Shown here in pieces: positions 23,544 through 32,264 of a DNA stretch of 64,000 nucleotides. Position numbers and translations under genes: made by a program. Numbering within the stretch: position 1 is the stretch's first letter; each line of letters begins with the position of its first letter. The notes below the pieces were generated by a model. The model made no database searches, was not told the DNA's origin, and saw nothing but the letters and a program-made list of their open reading frames with translations. Source of the DNA: Cohnella algarum (lineage in GTDB: Bacteria; Bacillota; Bacilli; Paenibacillales; Paenibacillaceae); assembly GCF_016937515.1 (NCBI RefSeq), contig NZ_JAFHKM010000002.1:4087001-4151000 (forward strand), written 5' to 3'.

Positions 23544-25550
23544 TCAGCCTTCGGATCCGCCTTCAGACGCTTCTTCAGCCTTCCCGTTCTCTCGCAGCGT
23601 CTCCACCAAATCGTGCTCGATCACGAGATCGGACACCTTCAGCTCGAGCTTGGCCGCTTCGGCGCCCGCGAGGCATGCCGACATGTCGGTCCGCTCGCCG
23701 CTGTCCGTTTGGTAGCACAATCCGTTTTCCATGATGCCGTCGTTCGAGGGCACGTAATAAAAGTTGCCTTGCGCAAAGGCCCCGTCGCGGAAAACGACCG
23801 GCTTCCCGGCCTCGGAGATCATGCTGACGCCCATCAGCTTGAGGTCGGAGACGGGAATTCCGAGCAGGTGCAGGAGCGTCGGGGCCGTGTCGATCTGGCC
23901 GACCGGCTTTTCGTTTACGCCCGCGTGCGCGTCATGCGGAAAATGAATGAAAAACGGAACTTTGCGCTGGAGGGCGTCTTTTTCGAGGTCGCCGACTTCC
24001 CGCCCGAAAAACCGCGCGAACGTTTCCGTATCGTTCAGCGAGCTTTCGTGGTCGCCGTAAAAGACAAGTATGGTTTCATCCCACAAGCCTTCCGTTTTCA
24101 GCCGTTCCACCAGCTCGCCCATCGCCTCGTCGACGTAGTGGGCGGCTTCGAGGTAGTCCCCGAACGTCGTTCCGGCGAACGGCCCCGCATCGAAATCGAC
24201 CGACGACGACGGCAGGTTGTAGGGGTGATGGCTGGAAATCATGATCGTCATCGCATAAAACGGGGAGCTGGCGCGCTGCTTGATCTGGTCGATCGTCTGC
24301 CGGAAAAAGGATTTATCCCCGATCGACCAGCCGATCGGCTCGTCGTTCGCATAATCCTGAAGACTGTAAAATTCGTCATACTCCATGTTGCGGTACATGT
24401 TGTTCCGGTTCCAGAAGCTTCCGTCGTACGCATGGTGCACGGTCGCGTCATAGCCTTCCTCGTGCAAAATCGAAGGGAGGCAATCGAAAGCGTGATTCGC
24501 AAACCGAACGAACACGGAACCCGTCGACGCCGGATGCAGGGAGCAATTCGTCAGAAAATCCGCGTCGGAGGTGTTTCCTTGTCCGGTCTGATGGTAAAAG
24601 TTCGGAAAGTAAAGGCTGTCGCCGATCAGCTTGTTCAAATTCGGCGTTACTTCTTCCCCGTTCACGGATTGGCCAAGCACGAACGTCTGAAACGCCTCGG
24701 CCTGGACGATCAGGATGTTTTTGCCCTTGTAGGCGCCGAACAGCGGGTCGGTTTCGACCGCTTTTTGCAATTCCGCGCGGTTTTCGAACCAGTCTTCCGC
24801 TTCCGCGATTTCGGCTTCGCTCGGCCCGCTGCCGAACCAGTTTTCGTTCGCGTACCTGTACACGTCGTAGCCGTGAAAGCCGAACAGCCCCGTCACGTTG
24901 TAGATCGGCACGTTCCACCAATTGCCGACGAACAGTCCGCTGGCCCAGCCGTTCTTTTGCGTATTGACCGGGACGGCGATCATATAGATGCCGGCGACAA
25001 GCAGGGCGACTCCGAGCGCGAAGCGAAGCAAAGCGCTGCGCATCGTCCTGCGTCTCGGCACGCGGCCGAGTCGCTCCAGCCGGGACGGGCGCAGCCGCCA
25101 GCAGGTGAACACGGCCAGCGCGACCGCCACCGGGATGTCGGCAAGCAAAATCCAGTCGCCCGGCTTGAGCAAGCTTCCGATACTGTCCTCGAGCGCGCTC
25201 ACCTGGCCGGCCTGAAGCAGCACCGGAACGGAAATGAAGTCTTTAAAGTAGCGAAAATAGACGAGATCGGCCAGCATGACGACCGAAAAGACGAGGTCGA
25301 GGAGAGCGAGCGCGACGGCCCGGCTGCGGCGCCCGAGCCAGACGGTCCAGAACGTCGCCAGCACCATCGCGCCAAGGTTGACCGTCCACTTCCAGTGGTT
25401 CATGCCGCCGACGTCGAGCTGCCCGTCCAGCCAATTCAGCTTATACAGCATCGAAGCGATAAGCAGCATCGCTCCCCAATACGGCCAAAGACGGAGCCCG
25501 TACAGCGAAAGCCGGATACCGCTTCGAGCCGCGGTTTGCAGTTGAGACAT
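23544..25550 (-). CDS. LtaS-like lipoteichoic acid synthase / sulfatase-fold phosphotransferase
   Basis: This protein of about 668 residues has several N-terminal membrane spans (residues about 20-170) and an extracellular alkaline-phosphatase-superfamily domain. The nucleophile Thr is in GQGNTSDADF, the exact LtaS motif, with metal ligands in VQAEAF and FYGDHESS. LtaS enzymes polymerise glycerol-phosphate from phosphatidylglycerol. ATG 25550 and the adjacent TTG 25553 are both possible starts behind AAGGAAAGGAAG. It leads a three-gene minus-strand operon with an MBOAT acyltransferase and an SGNH protein, pointing to synthesis and acylation of one surface polymer. Confidence 0.9.
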   Translation of the reverse strand: MSQLQTAARSGIRLSLYGLRLWPYWGAMLLIASMLYKLNWLDGQLDVGGMNHWKWTVNLGAMVLATFWTVWLGRRSRAVALALLDLVFSVVMLADLVYFRYFKDFISVPVLLQAGQVSALEDSIGSLLKPGDWILLADIPVAVALAVFTCWRLRPSRLERLGRVPRRRTMRSALLRFALGVALLVAGIYMIAVPVNTQKNGWASGLFVGNWWNVPIYNVTGLFGFHGYDVYRYANENWFGSGPSEAEIAEAEDWFENRAELQKAVETDPLFGAYKGKNILIVQAEAFQTFVLGQSVNGEEVTPNLNKLIGDSLYFPNFYHQTGQGNTSDADFLTNCSLHPASTGSVFVRFANHAFDCLPSILHEEGYDATVHHAYDGSFWNRNNMYRNMEYDEFYSLQDYANDEPIGWSIGDKSFFRQTIDQIKQRASSPFYAMTIMISSHHPYNLPSSSVDFDAGPFAGTTFGDYLEAAHYVDEAMGELVERLKTEGLWDETILVFYGDHESSLNDTETFARFFGREVGDLEKDALQRKVPFFIHFPHDAHAGVNEKPVGQIDTAPTLLHLLGIPVSDLKLMGVSMISEAGKPVVFRDGAFAQGNFYYVPSNDGIMENGLCYQTDSGERTDMSACLAGAEAAKLELKVSDLVIEHDLVETLRENGKAEEASEGGSEG

Positions 25551-25688
25551 CAATGGGATCGCTTCCTTTCCTTATGAAACAATCGCGTCGTTTTGTCATC
25601 GGAATGTAATCGTTCTGTAAACTTTATGCCAAAGTTCAGTATATCGGAAACGGCAAGGACGTTACAAATCCAATGATAGGCTCGGCGT

Positions 25689-25716
25689 TTGCGCCCCGGC
25701 GGCGATCCGTTACAAT
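25689..25716 (+). promoter_or_regulatory. Promoter of the O-methyltransferase gene
   Basis: TTGCGC (25689-25694) and TACAAT (25711-25716) are separated by 16 nt. If correct, the transcript starts near 25723, which bears on the start-codon choice for the next gene. Confidence 0.4.
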
Positions 25717-25728
25717 AAGGAAAAAGGA

Positions 25729-26418
25729 ATGACGGGAAGGAAGATCCGCAAAGTGAAGGATAAAAGGAATGAAGACGCGCTTCCGGCCGAGCCGGAAGCT
25801 TATTTCGAATCTCTGTTTCCGCAGGACCCGGAGCTTGAGCGCATCGCGGAAACGATTCGGGAGCGGGGGATGCCGGAAATTTCGGTCGAGCCCGCTTACG
25901 GAAGGCTGCTGACGATGCTGGCGGCATCGATCGGAGCTGCAGCCGCGCTCGAAATCGGCGCGCTCGGCGGGTACAGCGGAGTCTGTCTCGCCAGGGGGCT
26001 TGCGCCGGGCGGCAAGCTTACTTCGCTGGAGCTGAAGCCCGAGTATGCGGAGCTGGCGCAAGCGAATCTTGCCGCCGCGGGCTTCGGCGATCGCGTCGAA
26101 ATGCTTGTCGGCAGCGCGGCCGAAAGCCTGAAGAAGCTTGCCGCGGAAGGGCGGACGTTCGATTTTTTCTTTATCGATGCCGACAAGGAGAACTATCCGC
26201 TTTATCTCGAATGGGCGATTCGTCTCGCCAGGCCCGGCGCGTTGATCGCGGCGGACAATACGCTGCTGCGCGGCCGGACGCTCAACCCGGACAAAACGGG
26301 GCCGGCCGTCAGGGCGGTGCGCGAGTTCAACCGCATCATCGCCCGCGACGAGCGGCTCATCGGCACGCATTTGCCCTCGTTCGACGGGCTTGCTTTGGCG
26401 ACGGTAAAAAGAGCCTGA
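25729..26418 (+). CDS. Class I SAM-dependent O-methyltransferase (TrmR/YrrM-like family)
   Basis: This methyltransferase of up to 229 residues belongs to the COMT/CCoAOMT fold. The SAM-binding motif is ALEIGALGGYSG, the acidic SAM-ribose residue is in SLELKPEY, and the metal-binding Asp-Asn elements are FFIDADKENY and AADNTLLRG. Relatives methylate catechols or, as TrmR, tRNA wobble uridine derivatives; the substrate cannot be told here. ATG 25729 has an AAGGA site, but the predicted transcript start lies only about 6 nt before it. GTG 25753, behind GGAAGGAAG, is a credible alternative giving 221 residues. Confidence 0.87.
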   Translation: MTGRKIRKVKDKRNEDALPAEPEAYFESLFPQDPELERIAETIRERGMPEISVEPAYGRLLTMLAASIGAAAALEIGALGGYSGVCLARGLAPGGKLTSLELKPEYAELAQANLAAAGFGDRVEMLVGSAAESLKKLAAEGRTFDFFFIDADKENYPLYLEWAIRLARPGALIAADNTLLRGRTLNPDKTGPAVRAVREFNRIIARDERLIGTHLPSFDGLALATVKRA

Positions 26419-26429
26419 CGCTTTTTCCT

Positions 26430-27647
26430 TTAGGCTGAGCCTGCGGAAGGTCCGGTATCGCGCCGGACCAGCATGGCATAAGTCCAAACGGAAGTCGCGA
26501 GCAGAAAGAAGCCCGAAACGATGAACAGCCCCTCGATCCCGATGAAGCCCGACAGGAACCCGCCGGTGACGGGACCGATCATGTTCCCGAGCGACAGCGC
26601 GCTGCTGTTGAAGCCGAACGCCCGGCTGTCCAGGCCTTCGGGAGCATAGCGGCGAATCAGCGCATTGACGGTCGGAATCAGGCCGCCCATGAAGCAGCCG
26701 AGCAGGAAGCGGGTGACGAGCAGCTGCCCCACGTTGCCGACGAACGCCTGCGGGATGAACAGAAGGCCGGCGCCGACGAGCGAAAAAAACAAAATCCATT
26801 TGGAACCGACCCGGTCGCTGATCCTTCCGAGAATCGGCGCGGATACCATGTTGGACAACCCGGTGACGGCGCCGACGAAGCCGGACAAAAACGCCAAATT
26901 TTCCGCGCTGCCGTGAAGATGCTGCACATAAAGCGGAATGAGCGCCATCGGCGCGAGCATGGCGAATTGAATCAAAAACGTGATGGACAGGAGCACGGGC
27001 ATTTGCGGAACGCGCATCAGGCGGCGCAATCCTTTCAGCAGGCTGGCCTGTGCCCGCAGCGCCGCGGCTTTGCGGTCGAAATTTTCCTTGACGACGAAGC
27101 TGCAGAGCAGGGAAGCGGCGAACATCAGCGAGCCCGTAATGTAAAAGATCGGCCGGAAGCCGAACGTATCCGCCATCAGCCCGCCGATCAGCGGCCCCAG
27201 AATTGTGCCCGCCGTGGCGCCGGACTGCAGGATCCCCATGGCGAAGCCCATGCGCTCCTTCGGCGTGCCCGCGGATACGAGCGACGTGGCTGCCGGGACA
27301 AAGCCCGAAATGACGCCGTTTGCGACCCGAAGCAGAAGCAGATGCCAGGGAGAGGTGGCAAATCCCATGAGCACGATGACGATCGACATGCCGAATCCGG
27401 AGCGAAGCAGCATCATTTTGCGGCCGTACCGGTCCGACAGCTTGCCCCATAACGGCTGAAAAAGGAAGGCCGTAACGAAGTTCGCGGCGAATATCAGCCC
27501 GGCCCACACGCCGATGCGATGTTCGCCCGTTACGCCCAAATCCTGCTGCAAATAAAGAGACAGAAACGGCGTGATCATCGTCATGCCCGCCAAGACGAGA
27601 AAATTGCCGAACCACAGTACTCCCAGGTTGATTTTCCATCGCTGCAA
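26430..27647 (-). CDS. MFS multidrug/solute exporter, MdtG-like
   Basis: The 12-span major facilitator of about 405 residues has motif A in GKLSDRYGRK between spans 2 and 3 and an equivalent GRISDRVGSK in the second half. The pattern is that of drug:H+ antiporters of the MdtG/BmrA-like group. TTG 27647 is preferred because an AGAAGGTG ribosome-site match lies a few bases upstream; GTG 27656 is an alternative. It is convergent with the O-methyltransferase, with only 11 nt between stops. Substrate unknown. Confidence 0.85.
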   Translation of the reverse strand: MQRWKINLGVLWFGNFLVLAGMTMITPFLSLYLQQDLGVTGEHRIGVWAGLIFAANFVTAFLFQPLWGKLSDRYGRKMMLLRSGFGMSIVIVLMGFATSPWHLLLLRVANGVISGFVPAATSLVSAGTPKERMGFAMGILQSGATAGTILGPLIGGLMADTFGFRPIFYITGSLMFAASLLCSFVVKENFDRKAAALRAQASLLKGLRRLMRVPQMPVLLSITFLIQFAMLAPMALIPLYVQHLHGSAENLAFLSGFVGAVTGLSNMVSAPILGRISDRVGSKWILFFSLVGAGLLFIPQAFVGNVGQLLVTRFLLGCFMGGLIPTVNALIRRYAPEGLDSRAFGFNSSALSLGNMIGPVTGGFLSGFIGIEGLFIVSGFFLLATSVWTYAMLVRRDTGPSAGSA

Positions 27648-27833
27648 CTCGTTCACCTTCTCATCGTTCGTCTGTCGATCCTTCCAGTATATCACATTCA
27701 GGTAAACGGACTGTCGCCGATTGTCATAGCATTGTCATACTCCCCTCCGGCATCCATGTTGTGGCAGCGCTGCAAAAAGGGCATAATGGAAGCATTGAGA
27801 ACGTTACATCGACAAAAAAGGGGAAGCTGCTCC

Positions 27834-28886
27834 ATGTTTAATGACCGTTTCTTGCGCGCGTGCCGAAGGCAGTCCGTCGACCGGGTGCCTGTCTGGTATA
27901 TGCGCCAGGCCGGGCGATACGACCCCGAATACCGGAAAATCAAAGAGAAATATTCCTTGCTGGAAATTTGCCGCCAGCCCGAGCTGGCCGCGGAAGTGAC
28001 GATGATGCCGGTCCGAAAGCTGGGCGTCGATGCCGCGATTTTATATTCCGATATTATGAATCCCGTGTCCTCGATCGGCATCGATTTCGATATCGTCAAG
28101 GACGTCGGTCCCGTCATTCACAATCCGGTGCGCAACGCGGCCGACGTGGAGAAGCTTTCGCCGATCGACGTGGAGGGCGATCTGCCGCACGTGCTGGAGA
28201 CGATCCGGATTTTGGCGTCGGAGCTTGACGTGCCGCTCATTTCGTTCGGAGGAGCGCCGTTTACGCTCGCCAGCTATATCGTGGAAGGCCGGCCTTCCAA
28301 ATCGTATATGAACACGAAAGCGCTCATGTACGGAGAGCCCGCCGTTTGGCACAAGCTGATGGGCAAGCTGTCCGACATGGCGGCGGAATATTTGCGCGCG
28401 CACGTCCGCGCGGGCGCCAAGGCGGTTCAGTTGTTCGACAGCTGGGCGGGCTCGCTTGCTCCGCACGATTTCGCGGAGTTCGTGCTGCCTCATGTCGAAT
28501 CGATTTTCGCCCGGCTCGCGGATCTGGACGTGCCGAAAATTTATTTCCCGGGCGTCGGCTCCGGAGAGCTGCTTCCGCATCTCGCCAACCTGGAAGCCGA
28601 CGTCGTCGGGCTCGACTGGCGGGTGCCGATCTCCGAAGGGCGCCGCCGGACCGGCGGCAAGTTTGCCGTTCAAGGCAATCTCGATCCGTACGTTCTCACC
28701 GCTCCGCAGCGCGTGATCCGCGAGCATGCCCGCCGAGTGCTGGACGAAGGGATGAAGGAGCCCGGATTTATTTTTAACCTCGGGCACGGGTTGTTTCCCG
28801 ACGCTTCCCTTGACAAGCTGCGCGAGCTGACGGAGTACGCGCACGAATATTCGGAACAACGGCTGAAGCCGGGGGTGTCGCGATGA
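27834..28886 (+). CDS. hemE: Uroporphyrinogen decarboxylase
   Basis: This enzyme converts uroporphyrinogen III to coproporphyrinogen III by removing four carboxyl groups. The 350-residue product has the signatures PVWYMRQAGRYDPEY near the N-terminus and GGAPFTLASYIVEG, with substrate-binding residues in YSDIMNP and FNLGHGLFP. ATG 27834 gives the family N-terminus MFNDRFLRACRRQ. It begins the hemE-hemH-hemY operon and overlaps hemH by 4 nt (ATGA). Confidence 0.96.
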   Translation: MFNDRFLRACRRQSVDRVPVWYMRQAGRYDPEYRKIKEKYSLLEICRQPELAAEVTMMPVRKLGVDAAILYSDIMNPVSSIGIDFDIVKDVGPVIHNPVRNAADVEKLSPIDVEGDLPHVLETIRILASELDVPLISFGGAPFTLASYIVEGRPSKSYMNTKALMYGEPAVWHKLMGKLSDMAAEYLRAHVRAGAKAVQLFDSWAGSLAPHDFAEFVLPHVESIFARLADLDVPKIYFPGVGSGELLPHLANLEADVVGLDWRVPISEGRRRTGGKFAVQGNLDPYVLTAPQRVIREHARRVLDEGMKEPGFIFNLGHGLFPDASLDKLRELTEYAHEYSEQRLKPGVSR

Positions 28887-29830
28887 GCTTGGGAACGAAG
28901 CCGACCGGCGTTCTCGTCATGTCGTACGGAACGCCGGAAAATATGGAAAGCGTCGAAGCCTATTATACGCATATTCGTAGAGGTCATCCGCCGACGGCGG
29001 AGCAACTGGAGGATTTGAGCGCCCGCTACCGGGCGATCGTCGGCGGCGTGTTTCCGCTGCGCGAAAATACAAACCGCCAGGCGGCCGCGCTCCAGCGCAC
29101 GCTGGACGAAAGGGCCGGACCGGGCCGGTACGTTTGCTACCAGGGCCTGAAGCATGCCGCTCCGTTTATCGAAGACGGGATCGCGGCCATGGCCGGAGAC
29201 GGCATCCGCGAGGCGATCGGCATCGTGCTGGCGCCGCATTATTCGTCGATGAGCGTCGGCGGCTATTTGAAACGCGCGCAGGAGGAAGCCGCGAAGCACG
29301 GCATCCGCTTCGCCGGCGTGCAAAGCTATCATCTTCACCCCGAATTGATTTCCGCCCTGGCGGAAAGGGTCCGGCGGGGACTGGACAAGTTCGGGGACGC
29401 CCGCGGCGACGCGATCGTTCTGTTCAGCGCCCACAGCTTGCCGAAGCGCATCGAACAAACCGGCGATCCGTATCCGGAGCTGCTGCTGGAAACGTCGCAC
29501 GCGGTGGCGTTGGCCGCCGGCGTCGAACGCTGGCAGTTTACGTGGCAAAGCGCCGGCCAGACCGGCGAGCCGTGGCTCGGACCGGACATTCTCGAAACGG
29601 TGGACTCGCTGGCGCGCGAAGGCGTCCGGTCGATTCTGGTCGCTCCGGTCGGCTTCGTTTCGGATCATCTCGAGGTGCTGTACGATCTCGACATCGAGGC
29701 GAGCCGGTACGCCGAAGAGCGCGGAGTGCGGCTTGAGAGAATCGAGATGCTGAACGACGATCCGCAGTACATGTCGGCGCTCGCGGATTCGTTGGCGGCG
29801 GCGGAGAAAGAGCTGGAAGACGGCCGATAA
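28883..29830 (+). CDS. hemH: Ferrochelatase (coproporphyrin III type)
   Basis: The 315-residue product inserts iron into the porphyrin macrocycle. In Gram-positive bacteria the substrate is coproporphyrin III (CpfC activity). The metal-site His lies in LFSAHSLPKR and the acidic partner in the VGFVSDHLEVLYDLD segment. The catalytic face segment APHYSSMSVGGY is present. It starts within the hemE stop (ATGA overlap) and is followed 36 nt later by the oxidase gene, the standard Bacillales order. Confidence 0.95.
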   Translation: MSLGTKPTGVLVMSYGTPENMESVEAYYTHIRRGHPPTAEQLEDLSARYRAIVGGVFPLRENTNRQAAALQRTLDERAGPGRYVCYQGLKHAAPFIEDGIAAMAGDGIREAIGIVLAPHYSSMSVGGYLKRAQEEAAKHGIRFAGVQSYHLHPELISALAERVRRGLDKFGDARGDAIVLFSAHSLPKRIEQTGDPYPELLLETSHAVALAAGVERWQFTWQSAGQTGEPWLGPDILETVDSLAREGVRSILVAPVGFVSDHLEVLYDLDIEASRYAEERGVRLERIEMLNDDPQYMSALADSLAAAEKELEDGR

Positions 29831-29866
29831 CGGCCAAGGGGAACGAACATTTAGGGGGCTTGCGAC

Positions 29867-31345
29867 ATGGGACGGGACGGGCGCAGGATCGCCGTTATCG
29901 GCGGCGGACTTACCGGGCTTAGCGCCGCTTATTATTTGCTTCGGCTTGCGCGGGAGCGCGGGCAGAAGGTCGAAGCGATCGTGATCGAGGGCTCCGGCCG
30001 GCTCGGCGGCAAGGTGAACACGCTGCGGCGGGACGGTTTCGTCATCGAGCGCGGGCCCGATTCGTTCCTGGGCCGGAAGCTTCCGATGCTGCATCTGGCC
30101 CGGGATCTGAACTTGCTGGATGAGCTCGTCGGAACGAATCCTGCCGCGGTTAAAACTTATATCGCCCTGGACGGCAAGCTGAATCCGATGCCGAAGGGCA
30201 TGAATCTCGGCATTCCGAACGATCTCGGGGCGTTCGCGAGAAACAGCCTCATTTCCCCGTTCGGCAAAATGAGAGCCCTGGACGATTTGAGGCTCCCCCG
30301 CCTTGCGGAAGAGAAGGAAGAGACGGTCGGCGCGTTTCTGGAACGGCGTCTCGGCAAAGAAATGGTGGAGCGGATCGCGGAGCCTCTGCTTGCGGGCATT
30401 CACGCCGGCGACCTGTACAAGCTCGGCCTGTACGCCACCTTTCCGCAATTTGCGGACATGGAACGGCGTTACGGCAGCGTGATTCGCGGCATGATCGAAG
30501 CGCGGAACACGGCCCCGGCGGCGGGAGCGAAAGCGGCGCAATTGCGCTCGGCCGCGGTCGGCGGCGCGAGCATCCCGCCGACGGCTTTTTTGACGTTTCG
30601 CAGCGGCTTGTCGGTCGTGATCGAAACGCTGGAGCGGCGCCTTCGCGACATGGGCTGCGAAATTCGCCTCGGCGGCGAGGTCGAAACGCTCGAAAAAGCC
30701 GGAGCCGCGGGTGCGGCCGAAGACGGAAGCAGCGGGCGCTACCGGCTTCGGCTGGCCGACGGAACCGTCTATGAGGCCGACGACGTGCTGCTCACGCTGC
30801 CGGCGTATGCCGACGCGCGGCTTCTGGAGCCCCATCTCGACGTTTCGGCGCTTTCGACGATGGACTACGTTTCGGTCGCCAACGTCGTGCTCGCCTACGA
30901 CGACCGGGAATTCGGCCGCAAGCTGGACGGTTCCGGCTTTCTCGTGCCGAAGTCGGAGGGACGTACCATCACGGCCAGCACGTGGACGTCGTCCAAATGG
31001 CTGCATACCGCTCCCCGCGGGAAAAAGCTTATCCGCTGTTATGTCGGCCGGGCGGGAGACGAAGACGCGGTCGAGCTTGACGACGAACGAATGGCGCTCG
31101 CGGTGCGGCGAGATTTGCGGGATTTGATGGGGCTGGAAGCGAAGCCGCTATTCGTGGAAATTACCCGGCTTCGCCGGTCGATGCCGCAATATCCCGTCGG
31201 CCATCTCGAACGGATCGCCGCGCTGCGGGACGAGCTGAACGCGCGTTTGCCCGGCGTGCTCGTCGCCGGAGCGCCGTTCGAAGGGGTCGGCCTGCCCGAT
31301 TGCGTCGAGCAAGGAAAAGCGGCGGCCGAGCGGCTGCTTGCGTAA
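29867..31345 (+). CDS. hemY: Coproporphyrinogen III oxidase, FAD-dependent (HemY/CgoX)
   Basis: The 492-residue flavoprotein oxidises coproporphyrinogen III to coproporphyrin III in the Gram-positive haem route. FAD-binding residues are IAVIGGGLTGLSAAYY and GSGRLGGKVNT at the N-terminus, with the C-terminal FAD segment AGAPFEGVGLPDCVEQG. It completes the hemEHY operon. Older annotation calls this family protoporphyrinogen oxidase; the actual substrate follows from the family's known role, not from the sequence alone. Confidence 0.93.
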   Translation: MGRDGRRIAVIGGGLTGLSAAYYLLRLARERGQKVEAIVIEGSGRLGGKVNTLRRDGFVIERGPDSFLGRKLPMLHLARDLNLLDELVGTNPAAVKTYIALDGKLNPMPKGMNLGIPNDLGAFARNSLISPFGKMRALDDLRLPRLAEEKEETVGAFLERRLGKEMVERIAEPLLAGIHAGDLYKLGLYATFPQFADMERRYGSVIRGMIEARNTAPAAGAKAAQLRSAAVGGASIPPTAFLTFRSGLSVVIETLERRLRDMGCEIRLGGEVETLEKAGAAGAAEDGSSGRYRLRLADGTVYEADDVLLTLPAYADARLLEPHLDVSALSTMDYVSVANVVLAYDDREFGRKLDGSGFLVPKSEGRTITASTWTSSKWLHTAPRGKKLIRCYVGRAGDEDAVELDDERMALAVRRDLRDLMGLEAKPLFVEITRLRRSMPQYPVGHLERIAALRDELNARLPGVLVAGAPFEGVGLPDCVEQGKAAAERLLA

Positions 31346-31681
31346 ACGCGACTCATGTAAAACGCCGCTTCCTCCTCTTTTCCTAAACACGACAGCAACC
31401 AACGCGAAAACGCCAGCGACCAGCGCGAAAACGCCCGCGGTTTACGCCTAATCCCGCCGAATTGTTTCATCATCGCTCCAATACGCGAATACAATGAAAG
31501 TAAGCCTGAACGGCACATTGCCTTGACAACGAAAATGTAAGCGCTGACAAGCGCGGAGCCGCGCTTGGCGCTCGGCGATGCCGGCCTCGCCGCCGAACGC
31601 CGCCATGCGTCACCGTATGCCGTGCGCAGATTGGCCTTTTCGCGTAAGGATGCGAGTTCATGATTTCGGGAGGGAATGGCG
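31346..31681. other. Intergenic region after hemY
   Basis: This 336-nt stretch holds no supported gene. It contains a short tandem duplication around 31398-31440 (two copies of GCGAAAACGCC in similar contexts), a TTGACA hexamer at 31523-31528 and a cre-like site at 31536-31549. These probably form the control region of the following unknown gene. Confidence 0.5.
31536..31549 (+). promoter_or_regulatory. Candidate cre (CcpA operator)
   Basis: TGTAAGCGCTGACA fits the cre consensus TGWAANCGNTNWCA at nearly every position, including the CG core. It lies 8 nt after a TTGACA hexamer, where bound CcpA would block the promoter. Confidence 0.45.
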
Positions 31682-32188
31682 ATGGGAACGCGTTTGTTGT
31701 CGGAGTCGATCGTGAAACGGCATTTTCCGCAATTGAGATACGTGCGCATTCATTCGAACGGCAAACATGCCGCCGTCATTTACGCGTGGAACGAGCAGCT
31801 CCGGCTGCCGGCCAAAGACGAAGCCGAGCTGGCGCGCTTTGCGTCGTCGCATTTGCTTCCGTACGTTTGCTTCAAAGTGAAACCGTATTCGATGGTGCAG
31901 GACGACCGGGTTCCCGTCGCGGGCGATTTGCCGGACATCGTCGTGCAGGCCGCGATGAACCGGGAACTGGACCAGCACCGGATCGCCGCCGTTTTGAGCG
32001 GGATGCTGGCGGGCGGCAGCATGCATTTTACCCGGTACGAGGTCGCGACCGGAACGATTCATTTCGATGTCCGGACGGCTTCGACGATTACCGATATCGA
32101 AAAGGAGCTGATCGGCAAATACTTGAACGAGCTCATTCCGCTGGGCTCGAATCATAAGATCACCTATCGGCAGTTCATTCGCTCCTAG
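31682..32188 (+). CDS. Protein of unknown function, possibly carbon-repressed
   Basis: The 168-residue cytoplasmic protein has no signal peptide or membrane span and no family that I recognise. Visible features are a mixed alpha/beta composition, a conserved-looking HFPQLRYVRIHSNGKHAAVIYAWN start and ITDIEKELIGKYLNELIPLGS near the end. ATG 31682 is preferred to ATG 31676 because CGGGAGGG then lies at 7-nt spacing. A cre-like site upstream suggests CcpA control. It shares a bidirectional terminator with the convergent catalase gene. Confidence 0.6.
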   Translation: MGTRLLSESIVKRHFPQLRYVRIHSNGKHAAVIYAWNEQLRLPAKDEAELARFASSHLLPYVCFKVKPYSMVQDDRVPVAGDLPDIVVQAAMNRELDQHRIAAVLSGMLAGGSMHFTRYEVATGTIHFDVRTASTITDIEKELIGKYLNELIPLGSNHKITYRQFIRS

Positions 32189-32195
32189 CCGAGAA

Positions 32196-32253
32196 AGCGA
32201 GAAACCTCCGATCCCGCGCGTTGATTCGGGAATCGGAGGCTTCTCGCTTTTTG
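32196..32253. terminator. Bidirectional terminator between the unknown gene and catalase
   Basis: The long stem AGCGAGAAACCTCCGAT pairs with ATCGGAGGCTTCTCGCT and is followed by TTTT on the plus strand; on the minus strand the catalase transcript reads the same stem. Confidence 0.85.
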
Positions 32254-32264
32254 ATGAAATCGAA

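Noticed and set aside
23508..25577. 689-residue plus-strand reading frame
   Set aside because: It is antisense to the LtaS-like gene, has no recognisable domain, and is explained by high GC content.
25636..27639. 667-residue minus-strand reading frame
   Set aside because: It is a frame-shifted shadow of the MFS gene and the antisense of the O-methyltransferase; its residue composition is not protein-like.
28670..31006. 778-residue minus-strand reading frame
   Set aside because: Antisense shadow of hemE, hemH and hemY.
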